Below are positions 18,412 to 25,605 of a DNA stretch of 63,850 nt, one piece after another. Within the stretch, counting starts at the first letter, position 1; each line of letters begins with the position of its first letter. Under the pieces are notes generated by a model that made no database searches, was not told the origin of the DNA, and saw only the letters and a program-made list of their open reading frames with translations. Made by a program: the position numbers and the translations under genes. The DNA is taken from assembly GCA_003598015.1 (NCBI GenBank), contig QZKE01000074.1, positions 1-63,850 of the forward strand, given 5' to 3'. The DNA is from Actinomycetota bacterium (GTDB lineage Bacteria > Actinomycetota > Geothermincolia > Geothermincolales > RBG-13-55-18).

Positions 18412-19929
18412 ATGAGGAAAAAAGCGGGTTTGTTTCTGGCCCTGGTATCAGTGGTGATATTATGCGCGAGCATCGGATGCGGGAGTGGAACAACGACCCT
18501 GCAAGCCTCCACCGCCGAGAGCCTGGCGGAGGAGGCGGCGGCGGAGATGGAGCAGGGCAACCTCACCAGCGCCGCCGACCTGTACCAGCAGGCGAGGGAG
18601 GCATACCAGGACGAGGGAGACGAGGCGGGCGCGCGGGAGTGCCTCAATCACATCCAGGACATGACCATGATCGAGTTAGCCTATCCCCTCTCCGAGGACG
18701 AATTGCGGGAGAAGCTCGAGGGATCTTTCCCGGACGTGCCGGAGGAAGAAAGGGAAAGCTGGGTGGCCTCGGGCGAACTGGAACATATAACCATCGACGG
18801 CGAGCCGCATTATTTCTACGACGTCGCCTCCAATATCAGGTTCAGGAACGTCGCACTGTTCCAGGACGACGCACAGCTCGTATCGCACTACGAAATGGGG
18901 TACGACGAGCTTACGGAGATCATGGACGAACCGCGTGGAGAACCCTGGCAGTCATACACCAGGCCCATCACCTACCGCGGAACCCACACCCTGGACGTCC
19001 CCAGGGACGTGCTCCCGGCCAGCGGCCTGCTCAAGATATGGTTCCCCATAGCCATCATCACCGGCCCCCAGCCGGCGGTCAGGGTTACCTCCATCACCCC
19101 CGATACCTACGTGGTTGGACCCCCGTCCATTGACGAGGACATCGGGGTGGTGTACATGGAGGTGCACCTGGAGGATCTCGGCGGCGACCTGAAGATCGAC
19201 GTGCAGTTCGAATTCGAGCATTACGAGCAGCACTTCACCGTCGATCCCGGGAAAGTGGGCGCCTACGATACGGAGGGCGCCCTGTACCAGGAATATACCT
19301 CTTCCGGGGGGAACATCCTGGTCACCCCGGAGATCGCGGAGACCGCCCGCGAGGTGGTGGGCAACGAGGTCAACCCCTATCTGGCCGCCCAGAAGCTAAA
19401 CGACTACGTCGTCGATAACATCACCTACAGTTTCATGCCCCACTCCGCCCTGTGGCCCCGGGGCGAGGCGGAGTCGGTCTACGTGCACGAGAACCGCCAC
19501 GGAGACTGCGGGGCGCAGAGCATGTACTTCACATCCCTCTGCCGCGCGGTGGGCATCCCGGCCCGCACCACCGGGGGCTGGCAGCTCTTCACCGGCAAAT
19601 TCTCCGGCCACTTCTGGGCGGAGTTCTTCCTGCCCAATTACGGCTGGGTGCCCGTCGATCCCACGGCGGCGGAGATCGCCGACTACATACCGGGCCTGAG
19701 CGACGCGGAAAGGCAGGACTTCAAGGACTTCTTCTTCGGCAACCAGGACCATCTCCGCTGCGTGGTGCAGAAGGATGCGGACGTGGCGCTGATACCCCCG
19801 GCCGCCGAGCCTGTCATGCTGGTTGCCGCCCTGCAGCAGCCGGCCTACAACTGCGACACCATGGAGGAGATCCCCGTCGCCGTGCTGGGAGACTACTGGA
19901 GCATGCAGGCCGAGGTGTTGAGCGATTAA
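18412..19929 (+). CDS. Transglutaminase-like lipoprotein
   Basis: 505 residues from the ATG at 18412 (GGAGG seven bases upstream). Lipobox S-I-G-C with Cys23. The N-terminal 60 residues after the lipobox are a TPR-like helical pair (A-A-A-E-M-E-Q-G-N-L, A-x-x-L-Y-Q-Q-A-R-E-A-Y). A beta-rich middle comes before the transglutaminase-like cysteine-protease core: H-G-D-C-G-A-Q-S (Cys), F-S-G-H-F-W-A-E (His) and W-V-P-V-D-P-T (Asp), the standard triad order. The family acts as transglutaminases or, more often in bacteria, as peptidases. This one should be anchored on the outer face of the membrane. It is not in an evident operon. Confidence 0.88.
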   Translation: MRKKAGLFLALVSVVILCASIGCGSGTTTLQASTAESLAEEAAAEMEQGNLTSAADLYQQAREAYQDEGDEAGARECLNHIQDMTMIELAYPLSEDELREKLEGSFPDVPEEERESWVASGELEHITIDGEPHYFYDVASNIRFRNVALFQDDAQLVSHYEMGYDELTEIMDEPRGEPWQSYTRPITYRGTHTLDVPRDVLPASGLLKIWFPIAIITGPQPAVRVTSITPDTYVVGPPSIDEDIGVVYMEVHLEDLGGDLKIDVQFEFEHYEQHFTVDPGKVGAYDTEGALYQEYTSSGGNILVTPEIAETAREVVGNEVNPYLAAQKLNDYVVDNITYSFMPHSALWPRGEAESVYVHENRHGDCGAQSMYFTSLCRAVGIPARTTGGWQLFTGKFSGHFWAEFFLPNYGWVPVDPTAAEIADYIPGLSDAERQDFKDFFFGNQDHLRCVVQKDADVALIPPAAEPVMLVAALQQPAYNCDTMEEIPVAVLGDYWSMQAEVLSD

Positions 19930-19938
19930 AGCCCGGCT

Positions 19939-20019
19939 TCACCGCTCCCGCGGGGGATAGTTCATGGGCAGTGAATCCAGGATGGCTTCCAGCTGTTCGC
20001 TCGTCAGGTCCTCGATCAT
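19939..20019 (-). CDS. Candidate 26-residue small protein
   Basis: A short frame coding M-I-E-D-L-T-S-E-Q-L-E-A-I-L-D-S-L-P and eight more residues. It has a strong Shine-Dalgarno (GGAGAGGAG, ending four to five bases before the ATG). The product is a single acidic amphipathic helix with a Pro/Arg tail. It lies tail-to-tail with the transglutaminase gene, ten bases apart. It has no family I know. The strong ribosome-binding site is the main argument that it is real. Confidence 0.45.
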   Translation of the reverse strand: MIEDLTSEQLEAILDSLPMNYPPRER

Positions 20020-20108
20020 AGCTTCTCCTCTCCGTATCTCCTGCCGGCCTCGACTTATTTTATCCCCGGCCATGTGCATGGGGCAGGTGGCCTGGATCAT
20101 GGCGCGCG

Positions 20109-20137
20109 TTGCTTTAATGGCCGGTATCTGATATGCT
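20109..20137 (+). promoter_or_regulatory. Promoter of the RRM gene
   Basis: TTGCTT (20109-20114), a 17-base spacer, then TATGCT (20132-20137). The start point would be near 20144, giving a leader of about 90 bases that contains the terminator hairpin at 20178. Confidence 0.4.
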
Positions 20138-20177
20138 TGCCCCGCATACAGTTTTTTCTAGGTAGGTTCGTGACTTG

Positions 20178-20208
20178 TCCCGAGGAGACGGTATCCTCGG
20201 GATTTTTT
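20178..20208 (+). terminator. Intrinsic terminator/attenuator in the RRM gene leader
   Basis: TCCCGAGGA pairs perfectly with TCCTCGGGA around GACGGTA and is followed at once by TTTTTT. It ends 26 bases before the RRM start codon. No gene on the same strand ends nearby (the previous one stops at 19929), so attenuation of the RRM message is a natural reading. Confidence 0.75.
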
Positions 20209-20234
20209 AAAGGAGCAAAGGAGGTGAAGAGAGG

Positions 20235-20507
20235 ATGAAGATATACGCAGGAAATTTGAGTTACTCGTTAAGTTCTGAGGACCTGTGGAAAACCTTCGAG
20301 GAGTACGGCAATGTGGAGTCGGCCGACGTGATCATGGATCGCAATACCAACAGGTCCAAGGGCTTTGGTTTTGTAGAAATGACCAACGATGCGGAAGCGA
20401 AAGCCGCCATTAGTGCATTGCACGGCAAGGATATGGACGGGCGTGCCCTTAACGTCAGTGAAGCCAGGCCGCGCAATACCGAGTCGCGTGGATCGTACCG
20501 CTACTAG
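20235..20507 (+). CDS. RRM-domain RNA-binding protein
   Basis: 90 residues making up a single RNA-recognition motif. RNP2 is K-I-Y-A-G-N-L at the N-terminus and RNP1 is K-G-F-G-F-V-E-M near residues 41-48, with the conserved aromatic residues that stack on RNA bases. A short basic/Ser tail (R-P-R-N-T-E-S-R-G-S) follows. In cyanobacteria and other bacteria such Rbp proteins are often cold- or stress-induced and bind single-stranded RNA. AGGAGGTGAAGAGAGG precedes the ATG. The gene has its own promoter, a terminator hairpin in the leader and a terminator after it, so its expression is probably controlled by attenuation, perhaps by its own product. Confidence 0.93.
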   Translation: MKIYAGNLSYSLSSEDLWKTFEEYGNVESADVIMDRNTNRSKGFGFVEMTNDAEAKAAISALHGKDMDGRALNVSEARPRNTESRGSYRY

Positions 20508-20527
20508 GATTTTCCAAACGTGAATGT

Positions 20528-20557
20528 AACCCGGCGCCCTTCGTGGGCTGCCGGGTT
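20528..20557 (+). terminator. Terminator after the RRM gene
   Basis: AACCCGGC and GCCGGGTT form an 8-bp stem that extends through CCC/GGG with one asymmetric mismatch and closes on a TTCGT-type loop. It lies 20 bases after the stop and is followed by ATTGTATG, a weak T-rich stretch. Confidence 0.6.
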
Positions 20558-20665
20558 ATTGTATGTAAGTCCGACTGTCCGGCCCGACAGCCGCCCTGCA
20601 ATGCGTTCTCTCGCCGGTACGGGCAGATGTGTGCTGAGGCCAGCGACCGGTCCACGCGTTTGTGC

Positions 20666-21061
20666 TCATAACCCAGATCCCCATATTGACCGCGGTACTC
20701 GATCTTCGAATGCGGTCCAGCGGCCGCCCTCGATAATTTCGAGGTTCTCGAGGCGCAGCGCCAGGGATGCGTCGGCGTAGTCCAGTGTCTTCGCGAGCAC
20801 CCCCCTGAAGGCGACCGCCCCGGCAGACTCCGTTTCACCAGGTTCTCCGCTCGCCGCGACCGCCCGGGGCGGGCAGATGAAAAGGTAGCGCGATACGTAC
20901 TGCAACTGCAGGGTGTACTCCACCTCCCCCATCTCCGCGGCCAGCCTTCCCAGCAGAGATTTCATGCCCGCCGGAAGTGGGGCTCTCGTCAGTATCCTCT
21001 GCCGCCTCGCCTTGCTCTTTTCCCCGTTTATACGTTGGACGACCCGCGGTTCGAGCCTCAT
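20666..21061 (-). CDS. Hypothetical basic/helical protein
   Basis: 131 residues from the ATG at 21061, which has AGAAGGGG upstream; an in-frame start at 21085 is also possible. The N-terminus is basic (R-L-E-P-R-V-V-Q-R-I, K-S-K-A-R-R-Q-R), followed by a helical middle (M-K-S-L-L-G-R-L-A-A-E-M-G-E-V) and a more beta-like C-terminal half. There is no signal peptide or membrane helix and no family I recognise. A TA/CA-rich simple repeat (CACACACACATATATATA) lies just upstream of the start. It is isolated and convergent with the RRM gene. Confidence 0.5.
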   Translation of the reverse strand: MRLEPRVVQRINGEKSKARRQRILTRAPLPAGMKSLLGRLAAEMGEVEYTLQLQYVSRYLFICPPRAVAASGEPGETESAGAVAFRGVLAKTLDYADASLALRLENLEIIEGGRWTAFEDRVPRSIWGSGL

Positions 21062-21331
21062 GCCGCCCCTTCTCTTCACACACACACATATATATAGACA
21101 GGTCCTCTTTCACTTAGCGGGCACGAGCGGGAATGCCTGCAGGCGATGCGCTCCCCGGAGCGATCCCGCACGGCGCCGTTCTACCCGTCCCGCGATACAC
21201 ATTGATAGAATACGGGCGTCGAGGGCGCTCGGCCAAGTGGGACGATACGGGATCGAACCCGAAACATGCCCGCTGGAAGTCCTTGCATCCTAGCGGGAGG
21301 AATGCGAGAGGTGCACGGGCCGAGGCCGTCC

Positions 21332-22336
21332 TCAATCCCGCTCGCGTTCGATCGCCCGGCAGACATCCGCATCCATCTCCCCCAGGAAACCCTCCACCAG
21401 GCGTCCGCTCTGCGCGATGCGATCCTTGTCGATCTCGGAGTAGGTATCCCGGGGTGAGTGGTAATTATAATCCGGGACCCATTCGAGATAGAGGGTGGGG
21501 ATACCCCGTTCCTCGAAGGGCATGTTGTCGCTCCACCAGGTCTCCCGTACCATGGTTACCTGTACGCCGCTGAGCCCGGCAAGCATCGCGAAGAGACAGG
21601 ACAGCACGGGCGACGCTTTCATGGCGGCGTTGGCGTCCAGGGAGACGCCCACTCCCACCATGTCCAGGTTGATCATGCCGATGACTTCCCCCTCTATTTC
21701 CTCGAGATGCTCCCCCATGTATTCCGACCCGTAGCCCGCCTTGTCCTCGTCGTAGTACTCCGGGGTCTCCTCTGAGGCGAAGGCGGCGAAGAGCAGGGTG
21801 GGTACGTTATCAAGCTGGCGAAAGACCCGCGCCAGCTCGAGCACCACCCCCACTCCGCTGGCGTTGTCATTGGCACCCGGGCTGCCGGTACCACCCGCGG
21901 AGTCGTAATGAGCGCCTATTATCAGCACCCACTCGGGCTGCGTGCCCGTGTCCTCGACGTAGATGTTGCGGCTGATGTGGTCTCCGACCGAGGGGAAGGC
22001 CTGCTCGACGACGTCCTCGTAACCGCCGCCGGTAAAGGCCGCCTCGATGTAGGCCGCGGCCTCGGACTCCGCCCCGCTTCCGGCGGGCCGGGGCCCGATG
22101 CCCACCGACAGCTGTTCTATATGCTCCATGGCGCGGGATGCGTCGAAGGAAAGGGTGGCTGCCCGTGATGGATCCGTGAAGCTGCGCGAGGGATAGGCAT
22201 CACCCGCATCCGGCGCGGTATAGGCGTCAACACCGGTATGGGGAGCAGGTCCGCAACCGCTCAGAGCCGGCATACCCGCCACAAGAGCGAGGACGAGAAT
22301 CGCCGTGAACGCGGCAATCGACCGACGCCGTTTCAT
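21332..22336 (-). CDS. M28-family Zn metallopeptidase, lipoprotein
   Basis: 334 residues. Lipobox L-S-G-C (Cys28). The M28 (aminopeptidase Y/S-like) zinc sites are visible: G-A-H-Y-D-S (His and Asp), G-A-N-D-N-A-S-G (bridging Asp) and A-S-E-E-T-P-E (catalytic Glu and Zn-ligand Glu). M-I-N-L-D-M-V-G follows, and a late His in Y-H-S-P-R-D-T completes the set. Predicted to be a surface-anchored aminopeptidase releasing amino acids from peptides. The TATAAT box 45 bases upstream suggests its own promoter. It is not in an operon. Confidence 0.92.
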   Translation of the reverse strand: MKRRRSIAAFTAILVLALVAGMPALSGCGPAPHTGVDAYTAPDAGDAYPSRSFTDPSRAATLSFDASRAMEHIEQLSVGIGPRPAGSGAESEAAAYIEAAFTGGGYEDVVEQAFPSVGDHISRNIYVEDTGTQPEWVLIIGAHYDSAGGTGSPGANDNASGVGVVLELARVFRQLDNVPTLLFAAFASEETPEYYDEDKAGYGSEYMGEHLEEIEGEVIGMINLDMVGVGVSLDANAAMKASPVLSCLFAMLAGLSGVQVTMVRETWWSDNMPFEERGIPTLYLEWVPDYNYHSPRDTYSEIDKDRIAQSGRLVEGFLGEMDADVCRAIERERD

Positions 22337-22380
22337 CGTTTCCCCTTTTTCAGGATCTCACGTATGGTCGCCATGCCAGG

Positions 22381-22386
22381 ATTATA
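22381..22386 (-). promoter_or_regulatory. -10 box for the M28 peptidase gene
   Basis: The minus strand reads GAGATATAATCCTGG, with a perfect TATAAT 45 bases before the ATG at 22336. Confidence 0.45.
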
Positions 22387-22664
22387 TCTCACGACGTCAC
22401 AAGGGTGGGTGGCTGGAAGCAGGTTGGTTTATTTACCCCCGTCACCACCAGGGTGTCCAACGGAACCGCGGGCACCGCGGCCTACCAGACCATGGCGGGA
22501 GCGGGGGTGGATGCGGTTAACGCCTCCACCCCCGAGATAATGATTCTTGCCCTGCTCCTGGGGGGTATCTACCTCATGCCCGAGCCAGCGATATCGCCGC
22601 AGGATAAATCCACCTGGGTGCAGCCGGGCCCAGAACACTACCGGAGGTCACGCAGCCCGCGGGC
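22387..22664. other. Intergenic region with no assignable gene
   Basis: Together with the promoter above this is about 330 bases between the M28 peptidase start and the TIR-like gene stop. One plus-strand frame reads T-A-A-Y-Q-T-M-A-G-A-G-V and then a hydrophobic stretch, but it has no ribosome-binding site or family match that I can see. I call nothing here. Confidence 0.5.
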
Positions 22665-23096
22665 TTACCCTGTGTCGCCGCTGAAGTGGTCGTGCTTTAT
22701 CGCCTCGCTCTCGATGGTTTCCGCGATGTGCTTCACGTTCAGATCGCAGATCTCGACCCTGTAATCCTTCAGGGCACGGGGGATGATGTGGTCCAGCTCG
22801 CTGTGCAGCAGCACTCCCAGGAGGCTCTTTCCCATATCGGCCGAGGTCCTCACCTCCCAATCCACCCACTTGTCCGCGTAGGTCGTCCTGCCGATCATCA
22901 CCAGTACCATGGTAACCTCTTCCAGCAGGCCCTTCATCGCCACCTGCATGTCGGCCGCCTTGGGGCCGTCGAACGGCTCCCGGGCGGCGAAGCCATGGAA
23001 CTCCAGTTCGGGATAGGCATCCTGCATGTGCTGCAGAAACACTTCCACCGCGCCCCTGTCTTCTTCTTCGAAACTCAAGAACACCTTCCACACCAT
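22665..23096 (-). CDS. TIR-like (ThsB/DUF1863-type) domain protein
   Basis: 143 residues, a single alpha/beta domain. The N-terminus W-K-V-F-L-S-F-E-E-E-D matches the first strand and loop of TIR-like proteins. R-E-P-F-D, followed by a helix, leads to V-L-V-M-I-G-R-T-T-Y-A-D-K-W-V-D-W-E-V, the hallmark of the MTH538/ThsB group (PF08937). In Thoeris defence, ThsB proteins make a cyclic ADP-ribose signal from NAD+ upon phage infection; other members are less well understood. No ThsA-type effector is adjacent. The neighbours are a solitary DNA methyltransferase and a DnaQ-WYL protein, so a defence-related role is plausible but unproven. AAGGAGGTTGCCGC precedes the start. Confidence 0.82.
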   Translation of the reverse strand: MVWKVFLSFEEEDRGAVEVFLQHMQDAYPELEFHGFAAREPFDGPKAADMQVAMKGLLEEVTMVLVMIGRTTYADKWVDWEVRTSADMGKSLLGVLLHSELDHIIPRALKDYRVEICDLNVKHIAETIESEAIKHDHFSGDTG

Positions 23097-23306
23097 AGCG
23101 GCAACCTCCTTACGAGAGTTATCGATCCGTGATTTGCCTGCCCTGCCCTCTACGCATGGTTTCGCCGCGCGCCGCGGTGATTCCTCCGCACGGTGTTGGC
23201 AGAAGTTTCCTCTCCGCTTCCTCCGGCCGCAACGGCATGTCCGCGCACGGCATCGAGGTGCTAGAATGGCGGATGGGCAGGTGGACGGGGGACGGCCGTT
23301 CGGGGA

Positions 23307-23402
23307 ATGCTTTATGGACTTGCCGAGTTCGGGGACGAATATGCCGCGTACCGCGAGGGCGTGCCGATGTGGCTTCCCCGCCTCAAACCCTGGAAGGGCT
23401 GA
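23307..23402 (+). pseudogene. C-terminal remnant resembling isoprenylcysteine methyltransferase
   Basis: The frame reads L-Y-G-L-A-E-F-G-D-E-Y and then A-A-Y-R-E-G-V-P-M-W-L-P-R-L before a stop. It resembles the C-terminus of ICMT / phospholipid methyltransferase-type membrane enzymes (E-x-x-L...F-G-x-x-Y-x-x-Y-x-x-x-V-P-x-x-x-P). Nothing of the upstream membrane domain remains, and an in-frame stop lies at 23262. A TGcTAGAAT promoter-like string is still present at 23259-23267. I read it as a deletion remnant. Confidence 0.4.
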
Positions 23403-23408
23403 CGCGGC

Positions 23409-24578
23409 TCATGGTTCCCGCGCGGCGAGCGATTCCACGCGCTGCCGGGCCTTCTCGCAATACTCCCGCGATATGTCGATGCCCAGGTACCTCCTGTGCA
23501 GACGCCCGGCCACGGCGGGTGTGGTTCCCACTCCGCAGAAGGGGTCGAGTATCACGTCGTCCTGAAAGCTGAATAGCTTTATCACACGTTCCGCGAGTTC
23601 CTCGGGGAACATGGCGGGATGGCCATACTGCTCCATCTTTCTCTCGGGGGCGATGGACCATTTCGCCACGACCCATTTCTTGAACTCCTCGGCGCTGATA
23701 TCGATGTTCTCGGCGCTGCCCTCTTTCTTCAGGCTCCCCTTGCAGAATATCTCCAGGAATTCCCAGGTATACTTGAGGTATGGGCTGCTGGGGCTCTTCC
23801 AGCTGCCCCAGGCGGTGTACTTGCAGTTGTAGTTGTTCTTCTCCCAGCAGATCTCGCCCTTCCAGATGAGCTTTCTGCGCATGAAGAAATCGCTGATGAT
23901 GTGGTGGCTCGGTATGTAGTCAGAGTAAAGGGGCTGGATATCCACTATTATCCTGCCGCCGAACTTCAGCACCCTTATACACTCATCGAAGATCTCGAAA
24001 AGCATGTCGAAATAGCTGGGCCAGTCCACCCCATCGGGAGAGGATCGGTAATCGAGGCCGAAGTTGTAGGGGGGTGAGGTGAAGACGAGGTCTATACAGT
24101 TATCAGGCAGCTCTCTCAGCGCTTTCGCGCTATCCCCACAGATGATCCTGTCAGTGAATTCCAAGGGAAGCGGGTTATTCTCCCTGGAGAAAGAACCCTC
24201 CCTCGCGTAATAATAAGGCCCCCTGGCCTGCTCCTTTTTACGCCTCTGCTTGACCTTCCTCTCCTTGTTGTAGTCGACGAAGTCTCTCTTGCGGCCCTGT
24301 ATGCCGTAGCTCCCTACACGCTCGATGCTCTCCGTCAACCGGCATGGCAACGGGGCCCCGCCCTCGAGGCCGTGCTTCCTCGCCAGTTCCTCGACGGTAT
24401 CCGCGAACAGCTCCAGGTCGAGCGCCCTCAAGTGCACGAGCAGCCTGTCCTCCTCGCACTCCAGGATGATGTCGTCCCTGGAAAAAGCGCGTGAAAGATC
24501 TCGCAGCAGCTCGCGCTCCGCCCTGGTCAGGCCCGTCTCCAGCGCAATCTCCAGCGTTCTGTATGCCTTATCCGTCAC
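23409..24578 (-). CDS. Beta-class DNA methyltransferase (N4-cytosine or N6-adenine)
   Basis: 389 residues from a GTG at 24578, chosen because GGGAGGC lies six bases upstream; the frame opens to 24647. An N-terminal helical domain of about 110 residues precedes the catalytic part. Motif IV is T-S-P-P-Y-N near 169 and motif I is D-P-F-C-G-V-G-T-T near 346. This order defines the beta class, and T-S-P-P-Y is most common in N4-cytosine enzymes. Y-L-G-I-D-I-S-R-E-Y is the motif II region. It should modify a specific DNA site using S-adenosylmethionine. No restriction endonuclease is adjacent, so it is solitary or linked to the nearby TIR-like protein. Confidence 0.9.
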   Translation of the reverse strand: MTDKAYRTLEIALETGLTRAERELLRDLSRAFSRDDIILECEEDRLLVHLRALDLELFADTVEELARKHGLEGGAPLPCRLTESIERVGSYGIQGRKRDFVDYNKERKVKQRRKKEQARGPYYYAREGSFSRENNPLPLEFTDRIICGDSAKALRELPDNCIDLVFTSPPYNFGLDYRSSPDGVDWPSYFDMLFEIFDECIRVLKFGGRIIVDIQPLYSDYIPSHHIISDFFMRRKLIWKGEICWEKNNYNCKYTAWGSWKSPSSPYLKYTWEFLEIFCKGSLKKEGSAENIDISAEEFKKWVVAKWSIAPERKMEQYGHPAMFPEELAERVIKLFSFQDDVILDPFCGVGTTPAVAGRLHRRYLGIDISREYCEKARQRVESLAAREP

Positions 24579-24685
24579 TGAAAGCCTCCCGGCTCGCCAC
24601 CACGTCCCCTGATGATTATAGGGTACGACGGCGACATCCCTTCGCACCCCGCGCGTAGAGCGGGGCGCGGGTCGTCACCCGCGGT

Positions 24686-24691
24686 TATAAT
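24686..24691 (+). promoter_or_regulatory. -10 box for the DnaQ-WYL gene
   Basis: GGTTATAATGAA contains TATAAT 26 bases before the GTG start at 24718. It resembles the minus-strand GGTTATAATGGG at 3677. Confidence 0.45.
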
Positions 24692-24717
24692 GAACGCCAG
24701 ACGTCGAGGACGCCGAT

Positions 24718-25560
24718 GTGACAGGGGCGGTTCACTTCATGAGCGGCTACACCGGAGTTGGCGAAAACATCGTTTTCTGCGCGGTCGACGTGGAGACCAC
24801 CGGCCTGTACATGGGCAGCAGGCTGGTGGAACTCGGCGCCGTGAGGTTCTCCCCACGGGGGGTGATAGACGAGTTCCACACCCTGGTCGACCCCATGGAG
24901 CCCATCCAGCAGGGGGCCATAGACATCCACGGCATCACCGACGAGATGGTGCGGGGTTGCCCCCGCCCGGCGGAGGTGGTGGAAGGCTTCGCCTCGTACC
25001 TGGGGGACGCCGTATTCATCGCCCACAACGCCAGGTTCGACGTGCGTATCATAGGGATGGAGCTCGCCCGCGCGGGCATCGAGCCTCCGCCGAACGCGGT
25101 GGTGGACACGGTGCTCCTGGCCAGGAGGGCCTTTCCGGGCATGCCCAATTATCGTCTCGGTACCGTCACCCGCCACCTGGGCATCAGGCAGGACTGCCAT
25201 CACCGCGGGCTGCCCGACGCCCGCGCCGCCATGGAGATATTCCTCCGCTACCTGGACGGGGAGGAGGCCGTTCCGTGCCTGGAGGACACGCCGGGGTTTA
25301 TCGGCGCCTTTTCACGTCTCGCGCCCAGGCTGGAGCTGGAGCTGAGCGGCACCGACGACGACCTGTATATCCTGGTAGAGAAGAAGGTGGTCGTGGAGAT
25401 GACCTACGAGGGCGGCTCCTCTCCGGGGATCCCACGCATGATCACCCCGCTGCACGTATTCGGGCAGGGCGAGAACGGGTACCTGAGGGCGTACTGCCAC
25501 CGCACGGGTATGGTGAAGACCTTCCGGCTCGACCGGGTCATCGAGCTCCGCCTGCCGTGA
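24718..25560 (+). CDS. DEDDh (DnaQ-like) exonuclease fused to a WYL-type domain
   Basis: 280 residues; GTG at 24718, with an ATG at 24739 as alternative. The N-terminal 3'-5' exonuclease of the DNA polymerase III epsilon type has V-D-V-E-T-T-G (first Asp and Glu), I-A-H-N-A-R-F-D (Asp) and C-H-H-R-G-L-P-D-A (His and Asp), so all DEDDh residues are present. After a linker, the C-terminal part (about residues 220-280) has V-V-E-M-T-Y-E-G and ends F-R-L-D-R-V-I-E-L-R-L. That is the pattern of WYL domains, which sense nucleic-acid or nucleotide ligands in defence and DNA-repair regulators. A nuclease with a built-in sensor is suggested. A SAM methyltransferase gene follows. Confidence 0.85.
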   Translation: MTGAVHFMSGYTGVGENIVFCAVDVETTGLYMGSRLVELGAVRFSPRGVIDEFHTLVDPMEPIQQGAIDIHGITDEMVRGCPRPAEVVEGFASYLGDAVFIAHNARFDVRIIGMELARAGIEPPPNAVVDTVLLARRAFPGMPNYRLGTVTRHLGIRQDCHHRGLPDARAAMEIFLRYLDGEEAVPCLEDTPGFIGAFSRLAPRLELELSGTDDDLYILVEKKVVVEMTYEGGSSPGIPRMITPLHVFGQGENGYLRAYCHRTGMVKTFRLDRVIELRLP

Positions 25561-25590
25561 CGGGAAGTGCAGACACGCCGGTCGCGAGCA

Positions 25591-25596
25591 TATAAT
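25591..25596 (+). promoter_or_regulatory. -10 box nine bases before a start codon
   Basis: TATAAT ends only nine bases before the ATG at 25606, and there is no Shine-Dalgarno between them. Transcription would begin at or next to the ATG, giving a leaderless message. Confidence 0.4.
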
Positions 25597-25605
25597 TGAG
25601 CTACT

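Noticed and set aside
21236-21290. tRNA-like 3' end on the minus strand (GGGTTCGATCCCG loop followed by TCGTCCCA)
   Set aside because: The T-loop stem does not pair properly and no 5' acceptor strand (GGGACGA-like) exists within 100 bases on the minus strand. At most it is a relic.
22405-22764. Plus-strand frame with T-A-A-Y-Q-T-M-A-G-A-G-V and a hydrophobic stretch
   Set aside because: No ribosome-binding site or known family, and it runs into the antisense strand of the TIR-like gene.
22665-23096. A full Thoeris defence system
   Set aside because: Only the ThsB-like protein is present. No SIR2/SLOG or other ThsA-type effector is encoded in the neighbourhood.
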